The translations under genes and the position numbers were made by a program. Positions 1 to 9,643 of a stretch of 64,000 bases of DNA are shown piece after piece. A model generated the notes under the pieces. It ran no database searches, was not told where the DNA came from, and saw nothing but the letters and a program-made list of their open reading frames with translations. This DNA comes from Limnovirga soli (GTDB lineage Bacteria > Bacteroidota > Bacteroidia > Chitinophagales > Chitinophagaceae), in the NCBI RefSeq assembly GCF_013106755.1, contig NZ_WHPF01000016.1:1-64000 (forward strand), read 5' to 3'. Numbering within the stretch: the first letter of the stretch is position 1; each line of letters opens with the position of its first letter.

Positions 1-29
1 CCGTAGTTTACTACGGGGCGCTTTTGTTT
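1..29 (+). terminator. Edge-truncated hairpin terminator
   Basis: A perfect 7-bp stem CCGTAGT/ACTACGG with a 2-nt loop is followed by GGCGC and a T-rich run. The 3' arm continues as GGGGCGC, so the 5' arm probably begins before the window. It likely ends a gene left of the window that is transcribed rightwards. Confidence 0.6.
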
Positions 30-154
30 GTTTAATACTCCAGGATTTTTCGCATAGCCCTTATTTTGTTGCCCTTTTCTATTTTTGTTGCATAGCATTT
101 GGTACCCCTTGCATTTATTTATATAATTATTCAATATATTTTTACCGCTAAACT

Positions 155-222
155 GCCGATCTATATGTTGCAGTACAAGAGTGCGACGCAAGTAAAGCTG
201 CTTTATGCTGTTAGTTTGGCTC
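155..222 (-). repeat. GCGACGC repeat copy 1 (type A, reverse)
   Basis: The core at 173-198 reads GTACAAGAGTGCGACGCAAG then TAAAGC on the plus strand. It lies 77 bp upstream of purT. The rest of 30-154 is AT-rich and shows no gene or RNA that I can recognise. Confidence 0.85.
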
Positions 223-274
223 ATAAATATTTGTACAGGTACAATTTGATATCTTTATTTACATAATCTACATC

Positions 275-1444
275 ATGCATAAGAACGTATTATTATTAGG
301 TAGTGGAGAACTTGGTAAAGAGCTGGTGATAGCCTTAAAACGTTTAGGACAAACAGTAATTGCAGTGGACAATTATTTGGGCGCACCAGCTATGCAGGTT
401 GCGGATGGTTTTGAAGTAATTAATATGTTGGATGGAATAGCACTTAGTGAGGTAGTTGCAAAACACAAACCTGATATTATTGTACCAGAGGTAGAAGCTA
501 TTAGAACTGAGTTGTTTTACAATTTTGAGGCCAGTGGTATTCAGATTACCCCTAGTGCCAGGGCTGCCAACTTTACCATGAATAGAAAGTTGATTCGTGA
601 CTTGGCTAGTAAAGAACTTGGTGTTAAAACTGCACGTTATGTGTATGCAGATAGTTTACCCTTATTTTTAGAAGGTATTCAAAGTATTGGTTTACCATGT
701 GTAGTTAAACCTTTAATGTCATCCAGTGGCAAAGGCCAAAATGTACTCCGGGATATGCAGAATGCAAATTATGTTTTTGAATATGCCATGCAAAACTCAA
801 GGGGAGATATTAAAGAAGTAATTATTGAAGAATTTATCGAATTTGATGCCGAAATTACGTTGTTAACTATTACTCAAAAAAATGGGGAAACTATTTTCTG
901 TGAACCGATAGGGCATGTGCAGGAGCGGGGAGATTATCAGGAAAGCTGGCAACCCCATATTATGCAGGATGAATTTTTACTAGAGGCAAAAGAAATTTCA
1001 AGAAAGATCACTCATGCTTTGGGGGGATATGGCATTTGGGGTATAGAATTTTTTCTTAGTACAAAAAATGGCGTATATTTTTCTGAGCTTAGTCCGCGGC
1101 CACATGATACTGGTATGGTCACGCTTGCAGGCACACAATCTCTAAATGAATTTGAATTACATGTACGTGCATTTTTGGGATTACCCATACCTGAAATTGA
1201 ATTATTGCGTTATGGCGCAAGTGCGGTAGTGTTGGCAAATGATACCAATACAAGTTATCCTGTTTTTAGCGGTATAGAACTGGTGTTAAATGAACCCAAA
1301 ACCGATGTGAAAATATTTGGTAAACCTGCAACCAGACCTAATAGAAGAATGGGGGTGGTTTTGACAAATGATATTATTGGTACGGATGTGGAGGCGTTAA
1401 GAGATAAAGCAAAAAAGGCAGCCGCATTAATACAAGTTAACTAA
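275..1444 (+). CDS. purT: Formate-dependent phosphoribosylglycinamide formyltransferase (PurT)
   Basis: This is an ATP-grasp enzyme that makes formyl-GAR from GAR, formate and ATP, the third step of de novo purine synthesis, in the cytosol. The 389 residues match the usual PurT length (about 392 in E. coli). The N-terminal nucleotide-binding-like loop GSGELGKEL is at 9-17, the substrate-side motif EVEAIRTE at 72-79, the ATP-grasp lysine loop [12 protein letters not shown] at 143-154, and the metal and phosphate motif [11 protein letters not shown] at 270-280. The gene stands alone between two repeat copies and converges on pgi, with a bidirectional terminator between them. The ATG at 275 is the natural start. 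The family call is very secure because the SPRPHDTG signature separates PurT from PurK. Confidence 0.96.
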   Translation: MHKNVLLLGSGELGKELVIALKRLGQTVIAVDNYLGAPAMQVADGFEVINMLDGIALSEVVAKHKPDIIVPEVEAIRTELFYNFEASGIQITPSARAANFTMNRKLIRDLASKELGVKTARYVYADSLPLFLEGIQSIGLPCVVKPLMSSSGKGQNVLRDMQNANYVFEYAMQNSRGDIKEVIIEEFIEFDAEITLLTITQKNGETIFCEPIGHVQERGDYQESWQPHIMQDEFLLEAKEISRKITHALGGYGIWGIEFFLSTKNGVYFSELSPRPHDTGMVTLAGTQSLNEFELHVRAFLGLPIPEIELLRYGASAVVLANDTNTSYPVFSGIELVLNEPKTDVKIFGKPATRPNRRMGVVLTNDIIGTDVEALRDKAKKAAALIQVN

Positions 1445-1450
1445 ATTGTA

Positions 1451-1510
1451 TTAGCCTGGCAATAGTGCATGAATACAGCTTTTCTTCCGTCGCACTCTTG
1501 TACTGTAGCA
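1451..1510 (+). repeat. GCGACGC repeat copy 2 (type A, forward)
   Basis: Left box TTAGCCTGGCAATA begins 7 nt after the purT stop. The core at 1478-1503 has CTTCCGTCGCAC, a one-base change from CTTGCGTCGCAC. It lies between the convergent purT and pgi genes. Confidence 0.85.
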
Positions 1511-1532
1511 AATAAATCAACTTGAGATAATC

Positions 1533-1575
1533 AATAAAAAGAGGGCGTAAAATAAATTTACTCCCTCTTTTTATT
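1533..1575. terminator. Bidirectional terminator between purT and pgi
   Basis: A 13-bp stem AATAAAAAGAGGG/CCCTCTTTTTATT encloses a smaller GTAAA/TTTAC stem. The A-run and T-run on the two arms give a U-tract on either strand, so it can serve both purT (left) and pgi, whose stop is 2 bp away. Confidence 0.85.
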
Positions 1576-1576
1576 A

Positions 1577-3235
1577 CTAGCCTTTTCTAAAAGCTTTAAA
1601 TGCATTTATTAAACCGTTGGTAGAAGAATCGTGCGACTCGATGTTAACATCATTTTCTAATTCAGGTAAAATTTTATTGGCTAATTGTTTACCCAACTCA
1701 ACACCCCATTGGTCGAAACTAAAAATATTCCATATCACGCCCTGAACAAAAATTTTATGTTCGTACATGGCAATCAGGCTGCCCAAAACATCTGGCGTAA
1801 TAGATTTTATCATGAATGAATTGGTAGGTCTATTCCCCTGAAAAACTTTAAACGGAAGCAGCTTCTTTATTTCCTCAGTTGTTTTGCCCGCCTTTTCTAA
1901 TTCAGCTTTTACTTCAGTCTCACCCTTCCCTGTCATCAGCGCTTCTGTTTGTGCAAAGAAATTGCTCAATAATTTTACATGATGATCACCAATTGGATTA
2001 TGGCTTATAGCAGGAGCAATAAAATCGCATGGAATTAAAACGGTTCCCTGATGAATTAATTGATAAAATGCATGTTGCCCATTGGTGCCTGGTTCACCCC
2101 AAATAACCGGACCGGTTGCATAATGTACTTCATCACCATTACGATCCACATATTTTCCATTGCTTTCCATATTTCCTTGCTGAAAATACGCTGCAAAACG
2201 ATGCATATATTGATCATAAGGTAGAATAGCTTCTGTTTGAGAACCATAGAAGTTGGTATACCAAACACCCAGCAATGCCATCAATACAGGTATGTTTTTA
2301 TCAAAACTTTCAGTTCTAAAATAAGTATCAACAGCATAGGCACCCTGTAAAATTTCTTCAAAATTGTTATAGCCAATTGTTAATGCTATGGATAAACCAA
2401 TGGCACTCCATAATGAATATCTACCTCCAACCCAATCCCAAAATTCAAACATGTTTTTGGTATCTATTCCAAATTCTTTTACCGCTTTTTCGTTTGTACT
2501 TAACGCTGCAAAATGTTTGGCCACATGTGCTTCATCTTTTGCAGTTGCTAAAAACCACGAACGGGCAGTAAGTGCATTGGTCATCGTTTCCTGGGTGGTA
2601 AAAGTTTTTGATGCAATCAGAAACAGTGTTTCATCAGCCGTAACCTTCTTTAAGGTTTCTGCTATATGGGTGCCGTCTACATTACTAACAAAATAAGTTT
2701 GTATTCCTTTAACCCAGTATGGTTTTAATGCTTCAGTTACCATTAGTGGCCCTAAATCACTACCGCCAATACCAATGTTTACAATATATTTTATTGGTTT
2801 TCCGCTATATCCTTTCCAGTTTCCATTATGTATTTCTGCACAGAATGATTTCATTTGGGCCAACACTTTTTGCACATCTGGCATTACATCTTTGCCAGCA
2901 ACCATTACGGGATTACCCGAAAAATTGCGTAAGGCCGTGTGCAATACCTGCCTGTTTTCAGTTTCATTTATTATTTCACCTGTAAACATGGCTTCTATAG
3001 CCTCTTTTACATTACATTCTTTTGCAAGTTGCTGTAAAAGCTGAACCGTTTTTGGGGTGATTATATTTTTTGAATAGTCAAACAATATATCCTTAAAACG
3101 TAAAGAGAACGAGTTAAACCTTTCCTTGTCTTGCTGGAAAAGCGTATTCATTTGTGTTCTCTGCATTTCTTCCTGATGATGTTTTTTCAGAAGAAGCCAT
3201 GCTTGTGTGGTTGTGGGGTTAATTCTTGGAAACAT
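1577..3235 (-). CDS. pgi: Glucose-6-phosphate isomerase
   Basis: It interconverts glucose-6-phosphate and fructose-6-phosphate in glycolysis and gluconeogenesis (EC 5.3.1.9), in the cytosol. The 552 residues match the long bacterial/eukaryotic PGI form. Visible motifs are [12 protein letters not shown] (152-163), the phosphate-binding [13 protein letters not shown] (209-221), GGRYSLWS with the catalytic arginine at 272, QGNMESNGK with the base glutamate at 357, GTNGQHAF with histidine 388, and GVELGKQLA with lysine 516. Numbering is close to the rabbit enzyme. The gene starts 31 bp after ltaE on the same strand, so the two may be co-transcribed. The ATG at 3235 fits the family N-terminus. Confidence 0.97.
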   Translation of the reverse strand: MFPRINPTTTQAWLLLKKHHQEEMQRTQMNTLFQQDKERFNSFSLRFKDILFDYSKNIITPKTVQLLQQLAKECNVKEAIEAMFTGEIINETENRQVLHTALRNFSGNPVMVAGKDVMPDVQKVLAQMKSFCAEIHNGNWKGYSGKPIKYIVNIGIGGSDLGPLMVTEALKPYWVKGIQTYFVSNVDGTHIAETLKKVTADETLFLIASKTFTTQETMTNALTARSWFLATAKDEAHVAKHFAALSTNEKAVKEFGIDTKNMFEFWDWVGGRYSLWSAIGLSIALTIGYNNFEEILQGAYAVDTYFRTESFDKNIPVLMALLGVWYTNFYGSQTEAILPYDQYMHRFAAYFQQGNMESNGKYVDRNGDEVHYATGPVIWGEPGTNGQHAFYQLIHQGTVLIPCDFIAPAISHNPIGDHHVKLLSNFFAQTEALMTGKGETEVKAELEKAGKTTEEIKKLLPFKVFQGNRPTNSFMIKSITPDVLGSLIAMYEHKIFVQGVIWNIFSFDQWGVELGKQLANKILPELENDVNIESHDSSTNGLINAFKAFRKG

Positions 3236-3266
3236 TGTAGATATTGTATTTAGTTAAATGAATAGT

Positions 3267-4283
3267 TTATAATTTCTGTAAAATTGAAATTGTTTCTTCA
3301 ATTTGTCTGTCATTTACATCTAAGTGAGTAACAAATCTTACTTGTGTAGCAGACATAGCAATCGCCAGAATCCCCATTTCTTTTAGTTTGGCTGAAAGGG
3401 AGGCAGCCGAAAATCTACCATTTACTTCAAAAATAACAATATTGGTTTCTACTGGTAAGATTTTGCCAACAAAGTCTTTGGCAACTAGTGCTGTAGCCAA
3501 TGCCTTTGCATGCAAATGATCTGTGGCCAACCGCTCAATATGATTATCCAATGCATAAATGCCTGCAGCAGCCAACACACCGGCCTGCCGCATTCCGCCT
3601 CCAAATAATTTTCTTACCCTTCTTGCCTTTTGAATAAATGAACTGGTACCCAGTAAAACACTACCTACCGGTGCACCTAAACCCTTACTTAAGCAAACAG
3701 AAATGCTATCAAAAACCTCACCATAAGCAGCTGTATTTTCCTGTTTGGCAATTATTGCATTAAATATGCGGGCACCATCTAAATGTAATTTTAGTTGGTG
3801 GGTATCACACACATCCTTTATTTCTAAAAAGCTATTAAAATCATAACAGGCACCGCCACCACGGTTGGCTGTATTTTCCAAAGAAACCAATTTGCTAAGG
3901 GGCTTATGCACATCCGAAGGGTTATTAATTGCATTTGTTACCATTGTCGCATTAATTCGTCCGTTGGTGCCCTGCAATAATTTCACGCTCGATCCTGCAT
4001 TTGCTGCAATGCCTCCACCTTCGTATAAATACACATGAGAAAGCGCATCGCAAATTACTTCATCGCCGGGCTGTGTATGGCATTTTATGCCTATTTGGTT
4101 GGTCATTGTACCACTTGGGCAAAACAGGGCAGCCTCCATTGCAAACATTGAAGCAACTTTGTTTTCCAGTTCATTGATAGTGGGGTCTTCTCCAAAAACA
4201 TCGTCGCCCAGTTTGGCTTTCATCATAGCATCCAGCATACCCGCTGTAGGTTGGGTAACTGTATCGGATCGTAGGTCAATCAT
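3267..4283 (-). CDS. ltaE: Low-specificity L-threonine aldolase
   Basis: This fold-type I PLP enzyme cleaves L-threonine or L-allo-threonine to glycine and acetaldehyde. The 338 residues match the family. The N-terminal signature [12 protein letters not shown] is at 2-13, the PLP-stacking histidine in [11 protein letters not shown] near 83, [11 protein letters not shown] with Asp169 and Arg172, and the Schiff-base lysine at 200 in [13 protein letters not shown]. It lies upstream of pgi with a 31-bp gap. A sequence TATCTTCG ends about 10 nt before the ATG and resembles the Bacteroidota -7 element, which would give a very short leader. The exact stereospecificity cannot be read from sequence. 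Confidence 0.93.
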   Translation of the reverse strand: MIDLRSDTVTQPTAGMLDAMMKAKLGDDVFGEDPTINELENKVASMFAMEAALFCPSGTMTNQIGIKCHTQPGDEVICDALSHVYLYEGGGIAANAGSSVKLLQGTNGRINATMVTNAINNPSDVHKPLSKLVSLENTANRGGGACYDFNSFLEIKDVCDTHQLKLHLDGARIFNAIIAKQENTAAYGEVFDSISVCLSKGLGAPVGSVLLGTSSFIQKARRVRKLFGGGMRQAGVLAAAGIYALDNHIERLATDHLHAKALATALVAKDFVGKILPVETNIVIFEVNGRFSAASLSAKLKEMGILAIAMSATQVRFVTHLDVNDRQIEETISILQKL

Positions 4284-4370
4284 ATTGGCGAAGATAAGTC
4301 ATGTGCTTTATTTTTGTTTAACGATGCAAAAACTGATGGATATTTTAATACAACAGTCATTAGTTTTTGT

Positions 4371-4440
4371 AGCCAGACTAATTACAAATATTTGGCTTTA
4401 CTTGCGTCGCACTCTTGTACATCCGGTTCTTTGGGCAGCA
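4371..4440 (+). repeat. GCGACGC repeat copy 3 (type A, forward)
   Basis: Left box AGCCAGACTAAT, core 4395-4420, right box GCAGCA. It lies in the 403-bp divergent gap between ltaE and ccmE and faces copy 4, which starts 64 bp further on. Apart from these two copies and the ccmE promoter I see nothing else in the gap. Confidence 0.9.
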
Positions 4441-4503
4441 GAAAACAGGTATTTATACCAATAACCAAATTGTATAAATGTGGTTAAGAATCAGGCTTTT
4501 TCA

Positions 4504-4548
4504 GCTGCCATGAAAGAGGAACCCTGAACCGAGCGTGGCAAGTAAAGC
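4504..4548 (-). repeat. GCGACGC repeat copy 4 (type B, reverse)
   Basis: TGCCA at 4506-4510 pairs with TGGCA at 4536-4540. Between them lies GAGGAACCCTGAACCGAGCG, which replaces the usual core centre. The shared tail AAGTAAAGC follows. It forms a facing pair with copy 3. Confidence 0.85.
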
Positions 4549-4662
4549 TTAATAGCAGCAAATAGATGGTCACAAAAAAAATACAGCTACTATTTGTACT
4601 AGTTTTGAAATCTTTAACGATTGAAGCATTAAACTGTATTAGATAAAAAACGATTTTAAACT

Positions 4663-4671
4663 ACCTTTACA
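4663..4671 (+). promoter_or_regulatory. Putative -7 promoter element of ccmE
   Basis: TACCTTTAC resembles the Bacteroidota -7 element TAnnTTTG and lies 15 nt before the ccmE ATG. I see no good -33 TTTG at the usual distance, so this is tentative. The same TACCTTTAC occurs before the GH53 gene and the GlmU-like gene. Confidence 0.45.
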
Positions 4672-4686
4672 ACGAAAATTACTAGA

Positions 4687-5115
4687 ATGAAAAAAATGCA
4701 CATTGTTTCTTTGGTGCTTATTGCGGTTGCAATTGCTGTATTAATAAGCTTTATGGGCGATGTTACCAGTTATGATACCATAGCTGTAGCAAAAGAAAAG
4801 CCAGGTAAAGCCGTTACATTGGTAGCGAAAATGGATAAAACCCAACCCCTTGAATATGATCCTGTTAAAAACCCAAATTATCTTGAATTTACAGCTTTGG
4901 ATACCTTAGGCAATTCTATAAAAGTGGTGTATCATAACACCAAACCAACTGATATGGAGAAAAGTGAACGCCTGGTACTTAAAGGCAGTGTGGTTGGTGA
5001 TCATTTTGAATGTAAAGATATTTTATTAAGATGCCCATCTAAATATAAAGATGCCAATGCAACCAAGCAAAATTTGAATGCGACCTACGAATATGCCGAC
5101 TCGGCCAAATCTTAA
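4687..5115 (+). CDS. ccmE: Cytochrome c maturation heme chaperone CcmE (Cys variant)
   Basis: CcmE is a membrane-anchored periplasmic chaperone that holds heme covalently and passes it to the CcmF heme lyase. The 142 residues contain one N-terminal membrane anchor (about 6-24), then the OB-fold domain with YLEFTALDTLGNSIKVVYH and LVLKGSV. The heme-binding motif is CPSKY (Cys116, Tyr120), where the classical enzyme has HxxxY. A CxxxY form is known from some bacterial and archaeal CcmE proteins. The tail after Tyr120 is short. The gene lies 29 bp upstream of ccmF on the same strand, which supports the assignment. Confidence 0.92.
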   Translation: MKKMHIVSLVLIAVAIAVLISFMGDVTSYDTIAVAKEKPGKAVTLVAKMDKTQPLEYDPVKNPNYLEFTALDTLGNSIKVVYHNTKPTDMEKSERLVLKGSVVGDHFECKDILLRCPSKYKDANATKQNLNATYEYADSAKS

Positions 5116-5144
5116 TGTGTTTTCTGAAAAAGTAAAATCCTGAA

Positions 5145-7589
5145 ATGAATTATATTGGTGAACATTTATTGCCCGGCCAGTTAGGCCATTTTTTTGCCTT
5201 GCTTTCTCTTGTAGCTTCTTTACTTGCCACCATTGCTTATTTTAAATCCAATAAGGCCAATTTGCCAGATGATAAAAAAAGCTGGTTACGCATGGCCAGG
5301 TATGCATTTTTGGTAGAAACTATTTCGGTACTTACCGTTTTTTTGTTGCTTTATATAATTATTTCAAACCATTACCACGAATATTATTATGCATGGGATC
5401 ATTCATCCCGGTCATTACAACCAGAATATTTATTAGCCAGTTTTTGGGAAGGCCAGGAAGGTAGTTTTATGCTATGGAGTTTTTGGCATTGTGTGCTGGG
5501 TTGGTTTTTTATTTGGCGTGAAAAAAAATGGGAAGCTCCTGTAATGACAGTGGTAAGCTTTGCGCAATTTTGCCTGGCAACCATGTTATTGGGTATTTAC
5601 GTTTTTGGAACCAAAATAGGTAGTAACCCCTTTATATTGTTTAGAGACCAGATGCCTGATATGCCCCTTTTCTCTAACCCCGATTACCTTTCTTTCCCCA
5701 GAATAAAAGAAGGGAATGATTTAAATAGTTTATTACAGAATTACTGGATGGTAATACATCCGCCGGTGTTGTTTTTGGGTTTTGCCTCTACTATTATCCC
5801 TTTTGGTTTTGCTTATGCGGGTTTAATGAATAAAGACCATACCTGGACAACCGCCTCCATTTCTTGGACCAGTTTTTCTGCAGCGATACTTGGTACTGGA
5901 ATTATGATGGGAGCAGCCTGGGCTTATGAAAGTTTAAGTTTTGGTGGCTATTGGGCCTGGGATCCTGTAGAAAATGCCTCATTGGTGCCCTGGTTAATTT
6001 TAGTGGCCGGCTTGCACATGAATCTTATTTATAAAAGCACCGGATATTCTTTAAAAAGCACCTATGTGTTTTATATTTTATCCTTCTGTTTTGTGCTCTA
6101 TTCTACTTTCTTAACAAGAAGCGGCATTTTGGGCGATACCTCTGTACATGCATTTACAGGTGCAGATATGAATGTGCAATTATTATCATTTTTATTTGTA
6201 TTTCTGATACCTGCATTTGTGTTATTCTTTATACGTCGTAAAGATATACCCACCATTTACAAAGAAGAGTCTACCTATAGCCGGGAGTTTTGGATGTTTA
6301 TTGGTTCATTGGTTTTGTTTTTATCAGCCATCGTAATTTCTGCAAAAACCTCTACACCAGTATTTAATAAAATTTTTGGTACCAATATCGCTCCCCCCGA
6401 GGATGCAAAATTTGCGCATAACCAGGTGCAAATTTTTATTGCAATCATCATTGGTGTGCTAACTGCAGTAACACAATATTTTAAATATAAAGACACCCCT
6501 AAAAGCTATTTCTTTAAAAAATTAATGTGGCCTACCATAATTAGTCTGGTAATAAGTTTAAGTATTTCCATTTTTGGTAATATTGATTACACTTCAAAAG
6601 GTGTTGGATTTCTCGCTGCCATACATGTGGGCATTTTTGCAGCTACTTATGCAGTAATAGCCAATGCTATTTACATTTGGGTAGGCGTAAAAGGAAAACT
6701 GAGATTTGCAGGTGCTTCTGTTGCCCATGTGGGTTTTGCATTATTTCTGTTTGGGGTGTTAATTTCCTCCAGCAAGCAGGAAGTGTTAAGCCAAAATACT
6801 ACTGGTATTAATGTATTTGAGAAAACAAAAAATGAAGACCCCGCCGAAAATATTACCTTATTCAAGGGCATAAAAACTGATATGGGTAAATATGATATTA
6901 CCTATACCCGTGATACTTCTAACGGTTTTGACAGGAAAAAATACTTTGAATTAAAACTCGAGCCCAAAGATGGCTCGGAAGAGTTTTACCTGTACCCGGA
7001 TGTGCTAAAAAACAATAAAGGACAAATGGGTTTTGCACCCAATCCCGATAAAAAACACTATTTAACCAACGATATTTTTGCTTATATCACCACCTGGAGT
7101 GGCTTAAGTGAAAAGCCCGATACGGCTCAATTTGTACCGCGCCAGGTAAAAGCAGGCGATACTACTTTCTATTCCAACGGGATGATTGTACTGAATAAAA
7201 TTGTAGTAAACCCTCCCGATTTTAAAAGGACTACAGAGCCAGGTGAAACACCTGTTATGCTGGATATCACAGTGATTTCAAAAGAGGGTAGAAAGTATAC
7301 CGTACAGCCTGGATTTGCTATTAATGCGGCTTCAACCAGTTTTAGAAACCTACCTGATAGCGTAATTGCGCAAAGCCTTATTATTAAATTCGATAAAATT
7401 ACCGATGATAAAAACGGCATTTTTCAGATTGGTATAAAGGAAACACAGAACCTGAACGATTTAATGACGCTTAAAGTGTATAAATTTCCTTTTATTGTAC
7501 TTGTTTGGATTGGCATTGTTGTAATGGTAGTAGGCTTCCTAATGAGCATGGCGCAAAGAATGAATAAGAACAAACTATCCGCTATTTAA
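5145..7589 (+). CDS. ccmF: Cytochrome c heme lyase CcmF/CcsA family
   Basis: This is a polytopic inner-membrane protein of the heme-handling family that attaches heme to apocytochrome c in the periplasm. The heme-binding WWD motif is plain in GGYWAWDPVENASLVPW at roughly 267-283, and many hydrophobic helices lie on both sides. Histidines such as HPPVLFLG near 206 are the expected external heme ligands. After the last helical block a long soluble region (about 560-780) precedes a C-terminal membrane helix, as in CcmF. At 814 residues it is longer than E. coli CcmF (about 650), which is common in Bacteroidota, where the protein is often labelled CcsA. It directly follows ccmE. Confidence 0.94.
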   Translation: MNYIGEHLLPGQLGHFFALLSLVASLLATIAYFKSNKANLPDDKKSWLRMARYAFLVETISVLTVFLLLYIIISNHYHEYYYAWDHSSRSLQPEYLLASFWEGQEGSFMLWSFWHCVLGWFFIWREKKWEAPVMTVVSFAQFCLATMLLGIYVFGTKIGSNPFILFRDQMPDMPLFSNPDYLSFPRIKEGNDLNSLLQNYWMVIHPPVLFLGFASTIIPFGFAYAGLMNKDHTWTTASISWTSFSAAILGTGIMMGAAWAYESLSFGGYWAWDPVENASLVPWLILVAGLHMNLIYKSTGYSLKSTYVFYILSFCFVLYSTFLTRSGILGDTSVHAFTGADMNVQLLSFLFVFLIPAFVLFFIRRKDIPTIYKEESTYSREFWMFIGSLVLFLSAIVISAKTSTPVFNKIFGTNIAPPEDAKFAHNQVQIFIAIIIGVLTAVTQYFKYKDTPKSYFFKKLMWPTIISLVISLSISIFGNIDYTSKGVGFLAAIHVGIFAATYAVIANAIYIWVGVKGKLRFAGASVAHVGFALFLFGVLISSSKQEVLSQNTTGINVFEKTKNEDPAENITLFKGIKTDMGKYDITYTRDTSNGFDRKKYFELKLEPKDGSEEFYLYPDVLKNNKGQMGFAPNPDKKHYLTNDIFAYITTWSGLSEKPDTAQFVPRQVKAGDTTFYSNGMIVLNKIVVNPPDFKRTTEPGETPVMLDITVISKEGRKYTVQPGFAINAASTSFRNLPDSVIAQSLIIKFDKITDDKNGIFQIGIKETQNLNDLMTLKVYKFPFIVLVWIGIVVMVVGFLMSMAQRMNKNKLSAI

Positions 7590-7597
7590 TACCATTA

Positions 7598-7668
7598 TTA
7601 GCCCGGCTTTTGTGCAAAAATGGGCTTTACTTGCGTCGCACACTTGTGCTGTATAATTTATATCAGCA
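7598..7668 (+). repeat. GCGACGC repeat copy 5 (type A, forward)
   Basis: It starts 9 nt after the ccmF stop: left box TTAGCCCGGC, core 7624-7649 ending TTGTGC. It faces copy 6, 80 bp away. The rest of the 476-bp gap up to 8065 is AT-rich and shows no gene or RNA I can name. Confidence 0.9.
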
Positions 7669-7748
7669 AGCTTTATGTGATTTGCATTTTAATGGTAATT
7701 GCTACCAGTTTTTACGATTTATGCCGATAATACTTGCTTTTTAAATAT

Positions 7749-7792
7749 GCTGCCATAAAAGTGGAACCTTGAACCGAGCGTGGCAAGCAAGG
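7749..7792 (-). repeat. GCGACGC repeat copy 6 (type B, reverse)
   Basis: TGCCA (7751-7755) pairs with TGGCA (7781-7785) around GTGGAACCTTGAACCGAGCG. The tail is AAGCAAGG instead of AAGTAAAGC. It pairs with copy 5 in the same arrangement as copies 3/4 and 20/21. Confidence 0.85.
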
Positions 7793-8065
7793 TCTCATTT
7801 ATATACTTCAGCCGGGCTACAAAAATGTATTTTTATCTCCATCTGTAGCATGGTAATGATGTAATGCCGATTAAACACTTGTACAATTAATATTATTTTA
7901 TACCGTTTAATGCACATTAAGCCACGGAAAAGTGTTTCTTTATTTGATTAATTTTTATTTGGCATTATTTTAAGATTTTCCTGCTGGCTTATGGCAATTG
8001 GCAAAGGTTACTTTTAACGTATATGCAGCATTAAATAGCAACAGATTGTTTTATTTTTATTATTC

Positions 8066-8692
8066 ATGCATCGTTTAAACCATATCATTTGTTTTATAGG
8101 CATTGCGGCAATAGCTGTGTTTTTACCACAGAAAGCAGCTGCACAAAATGGCCATGGCATTTATGATACCATTAGGGTAGATGCCTGTATAGAAGCCAAT
8201 GGCGATACTATTCCCTGCGCCTGGTTAGACCCCTTTTCAATAAAATCTAAATTATACGGCAAGTGGAAAAAGCAATATGCTGAATGGACAAGATTGCGTA
8301 ATGCAGTATATGTTACTTACCCTTATGCCATATCTGCCTCTAAAGTGATGAATGAAATTAATGCCAAACTGGTAAATGTTACAGATAAGGGTAAGCGAAA
8401 AGCCATAATTCTTGCCCGGGAAAAGGATTTAAAAAAAGAATTTGCAGATAAACTTACACAGCTATCGGTTTACCAGGGCAAAGTATTAATGAAGCTGATT
8501 AACAGGCAAACCGGTAATAATTGTTACGAAATAATTGATAGTTATAAAGGCCATTTTAACGCGGCTTTCTGGCAAACGGTAGCTTTGCTGTTTGGCAGCA
8601 ACCTAAGGCAGGATTACAACCCTAATGGCGATGATAAAGCCATGGAAATGATAGTACGCGATGTGGAAGCCATGTATGGTGTTAGAAGATAA
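8066..8692 (+). CDS. DUF4294 family exported protein
   Basis: This small exported protein of unknown function matches the Bacteroidota DUF4294 family by its central pattern RLRNAVYVTYPYA (about 76-88) and the following charged helix with KREKDLKKEF-like spacing. An N-terminal hydrophobic stretch (about 6-26, ending AAAQN) is a probable signal peptide with AQ cleavage. The C-terminal part has FWQTVALLFGSNLRQDYNPNGDD. The gene leads a rightward run with bshB1 and a desaturase. No catalytic motif is evident and I do not assign a function. The ATG at 8066 is the natural start because it directly gives the signal peptide. Confidence 0.8.
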   Translation: MHRLNHIICFIGIAAIAVFLPQKAAAQNGHGIYDTIRVDACIEANGDTIPCAWLDPFSIKSKLYGKWKKQYAEWTRLRNAVYVTYPYAISASKVMNEINAKLVNVTDKGKRKAIILAREKDLKKEFADKLTQLSVYQGKVLMKLINRQTGNNCYEIIDSYKGHFNAAFWQTVALLFGSNLRQDYNPNGDDKAMEMIVRDVEAMYGVRR

Positions 8693-8807
8693 GCAAAACA
8701 AATTTCTCCAACCTGCTTTGCCCAATTGATAGCTTTTCCTTTTCTCAATTTTACTCCAATCAATCTGCATATTAGCAGTAACTTGCGGCACTTAATAATT
8801 ATTGCGC

Positions 8808-9536
8808 ATGAAAGTTGATATTCTGGCATTTGGTGTACATCCTGATGATGTTGAGCTGGGTTGTGCCGGTACCCTGATTGCCTCAGTAGCTGCAGGTAAA
8901 AAAGTAGCTGTGGTTGATTTAACAAGGGGAGAACTTGGCACCAGGGGTACAGCCGAGACCCGCAAAATAGAAGCAGCCAATGCTGCCAAAGTAATGGGCC
9001 TGTATGCCAGGGAAAACCTGGGTATGGCGGATGGGTTTTTTGAATACAATGAAGACAATATTCATAAGGTTATTGAAGTAATAAGAAAATACCAACCCGA
9101 AATTGTACTATGTAATGCCCCGGAAGACCGTCATCCTGATCATGGCCGTAGCTCGAAATTAGTATCTGATGCAGCATTTTTATCCGGTTTAAGAAAAATA
9201 ATTACAACAGCAGCTGGGGTAGCTCAGGAAGCCTGGCGGCCCAAATTTGTATTTCATTATATACAGGACAGGTACTTAAAACCTGATTTTGTGTTTGATA
9301 TTTCGGCTTATCACGATCAAAAGATAGCTGCTGTTCTTTGTTATACTACCCAATTTAATACAACTGATACAAGCGAGCCTGAAACCTATATCTCTAACCC
9401 CGATTTTTTGGATACTATTAAATCAAGGGCTTTATTGCTGGGTAAGCGCATAGGCGTGAAGTACGCCGAAGGTTATATTAGCACCAAAATGCTGGGAATT
9501 ACTGATTTTGATGCTTTTATACAGGAAACTACCTAA
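8808..9536 (+). CDS. bshB1: Bacillithiol biosynthesis deacetylase BshB1
   Basis: This zinc-dependent deacetylase of the PIG-L/LmbE fold removes the acetyl group from GlcNAc-malate in bacillithiol synthesis. With 242 residues it is the expected size. Zinc-site motif HPDD lies at 11-14 with DILAFGVHPDDVELGCAG, and the second site EDRHPDHGRSS has His109, Asp111 and His112. The phrase DLTRGELGTRGT near 38-49 is characteristic of BshB1 rather than MshB. A TTG six bases upstream would add two residues, but the ATG at 8808 gives the usual MKVDIL start. It lies between the DUF4294 gene and a desaturase. No other bsh gene is in this window. Confidence 0.92.
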   Translation: MKVDILAFGVHPDDVELGCAGTLIASVAAGKKVAVVDLTRGELGTRGTAETRKIEAANAAKVMGLYARENLGMADGFFEYNEDNIHKVIEVIRKYQPEIVLCNAPEDRHPDHGRSSKLVSDAAFLSGLRKIITTAAGVAQEAWRPKFVFHYIQDRYLKPDFVFDISAYHDQKIAAVLCYTTQFNTTDTSEPETYISNPDFLDTIKSRALLLGKRIGVKYAEGYISTKMLGITDFDAFIQETT

Positions 9537-9643
9537 GGCTTCTAATGCTAATTTTAGGCTAATGATTAAACTCATGAACTTAAAATCAATATTAATAGCG
9601 ACATTTGCCCTTCATTAAAAGGTTTGATAAAACATTTTTTCTC

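Noticed and set aside
2056-3044. Several short open frames on both strands within pgi
   Set aside because: They are shadows of the 552-codon pgi gene, which has complete catalytic motifs.
8603-9058. Leftward frames opposite the DUF4294 and bshB1 genes
   Set aside because: They overlap two clear genes, have no family resemblance and no leader.
9605-9643. TTG start of the desaturase gene
   Set aside because: It adds 13 residues that do not look like the family; the ATG at 9644 is simpler.
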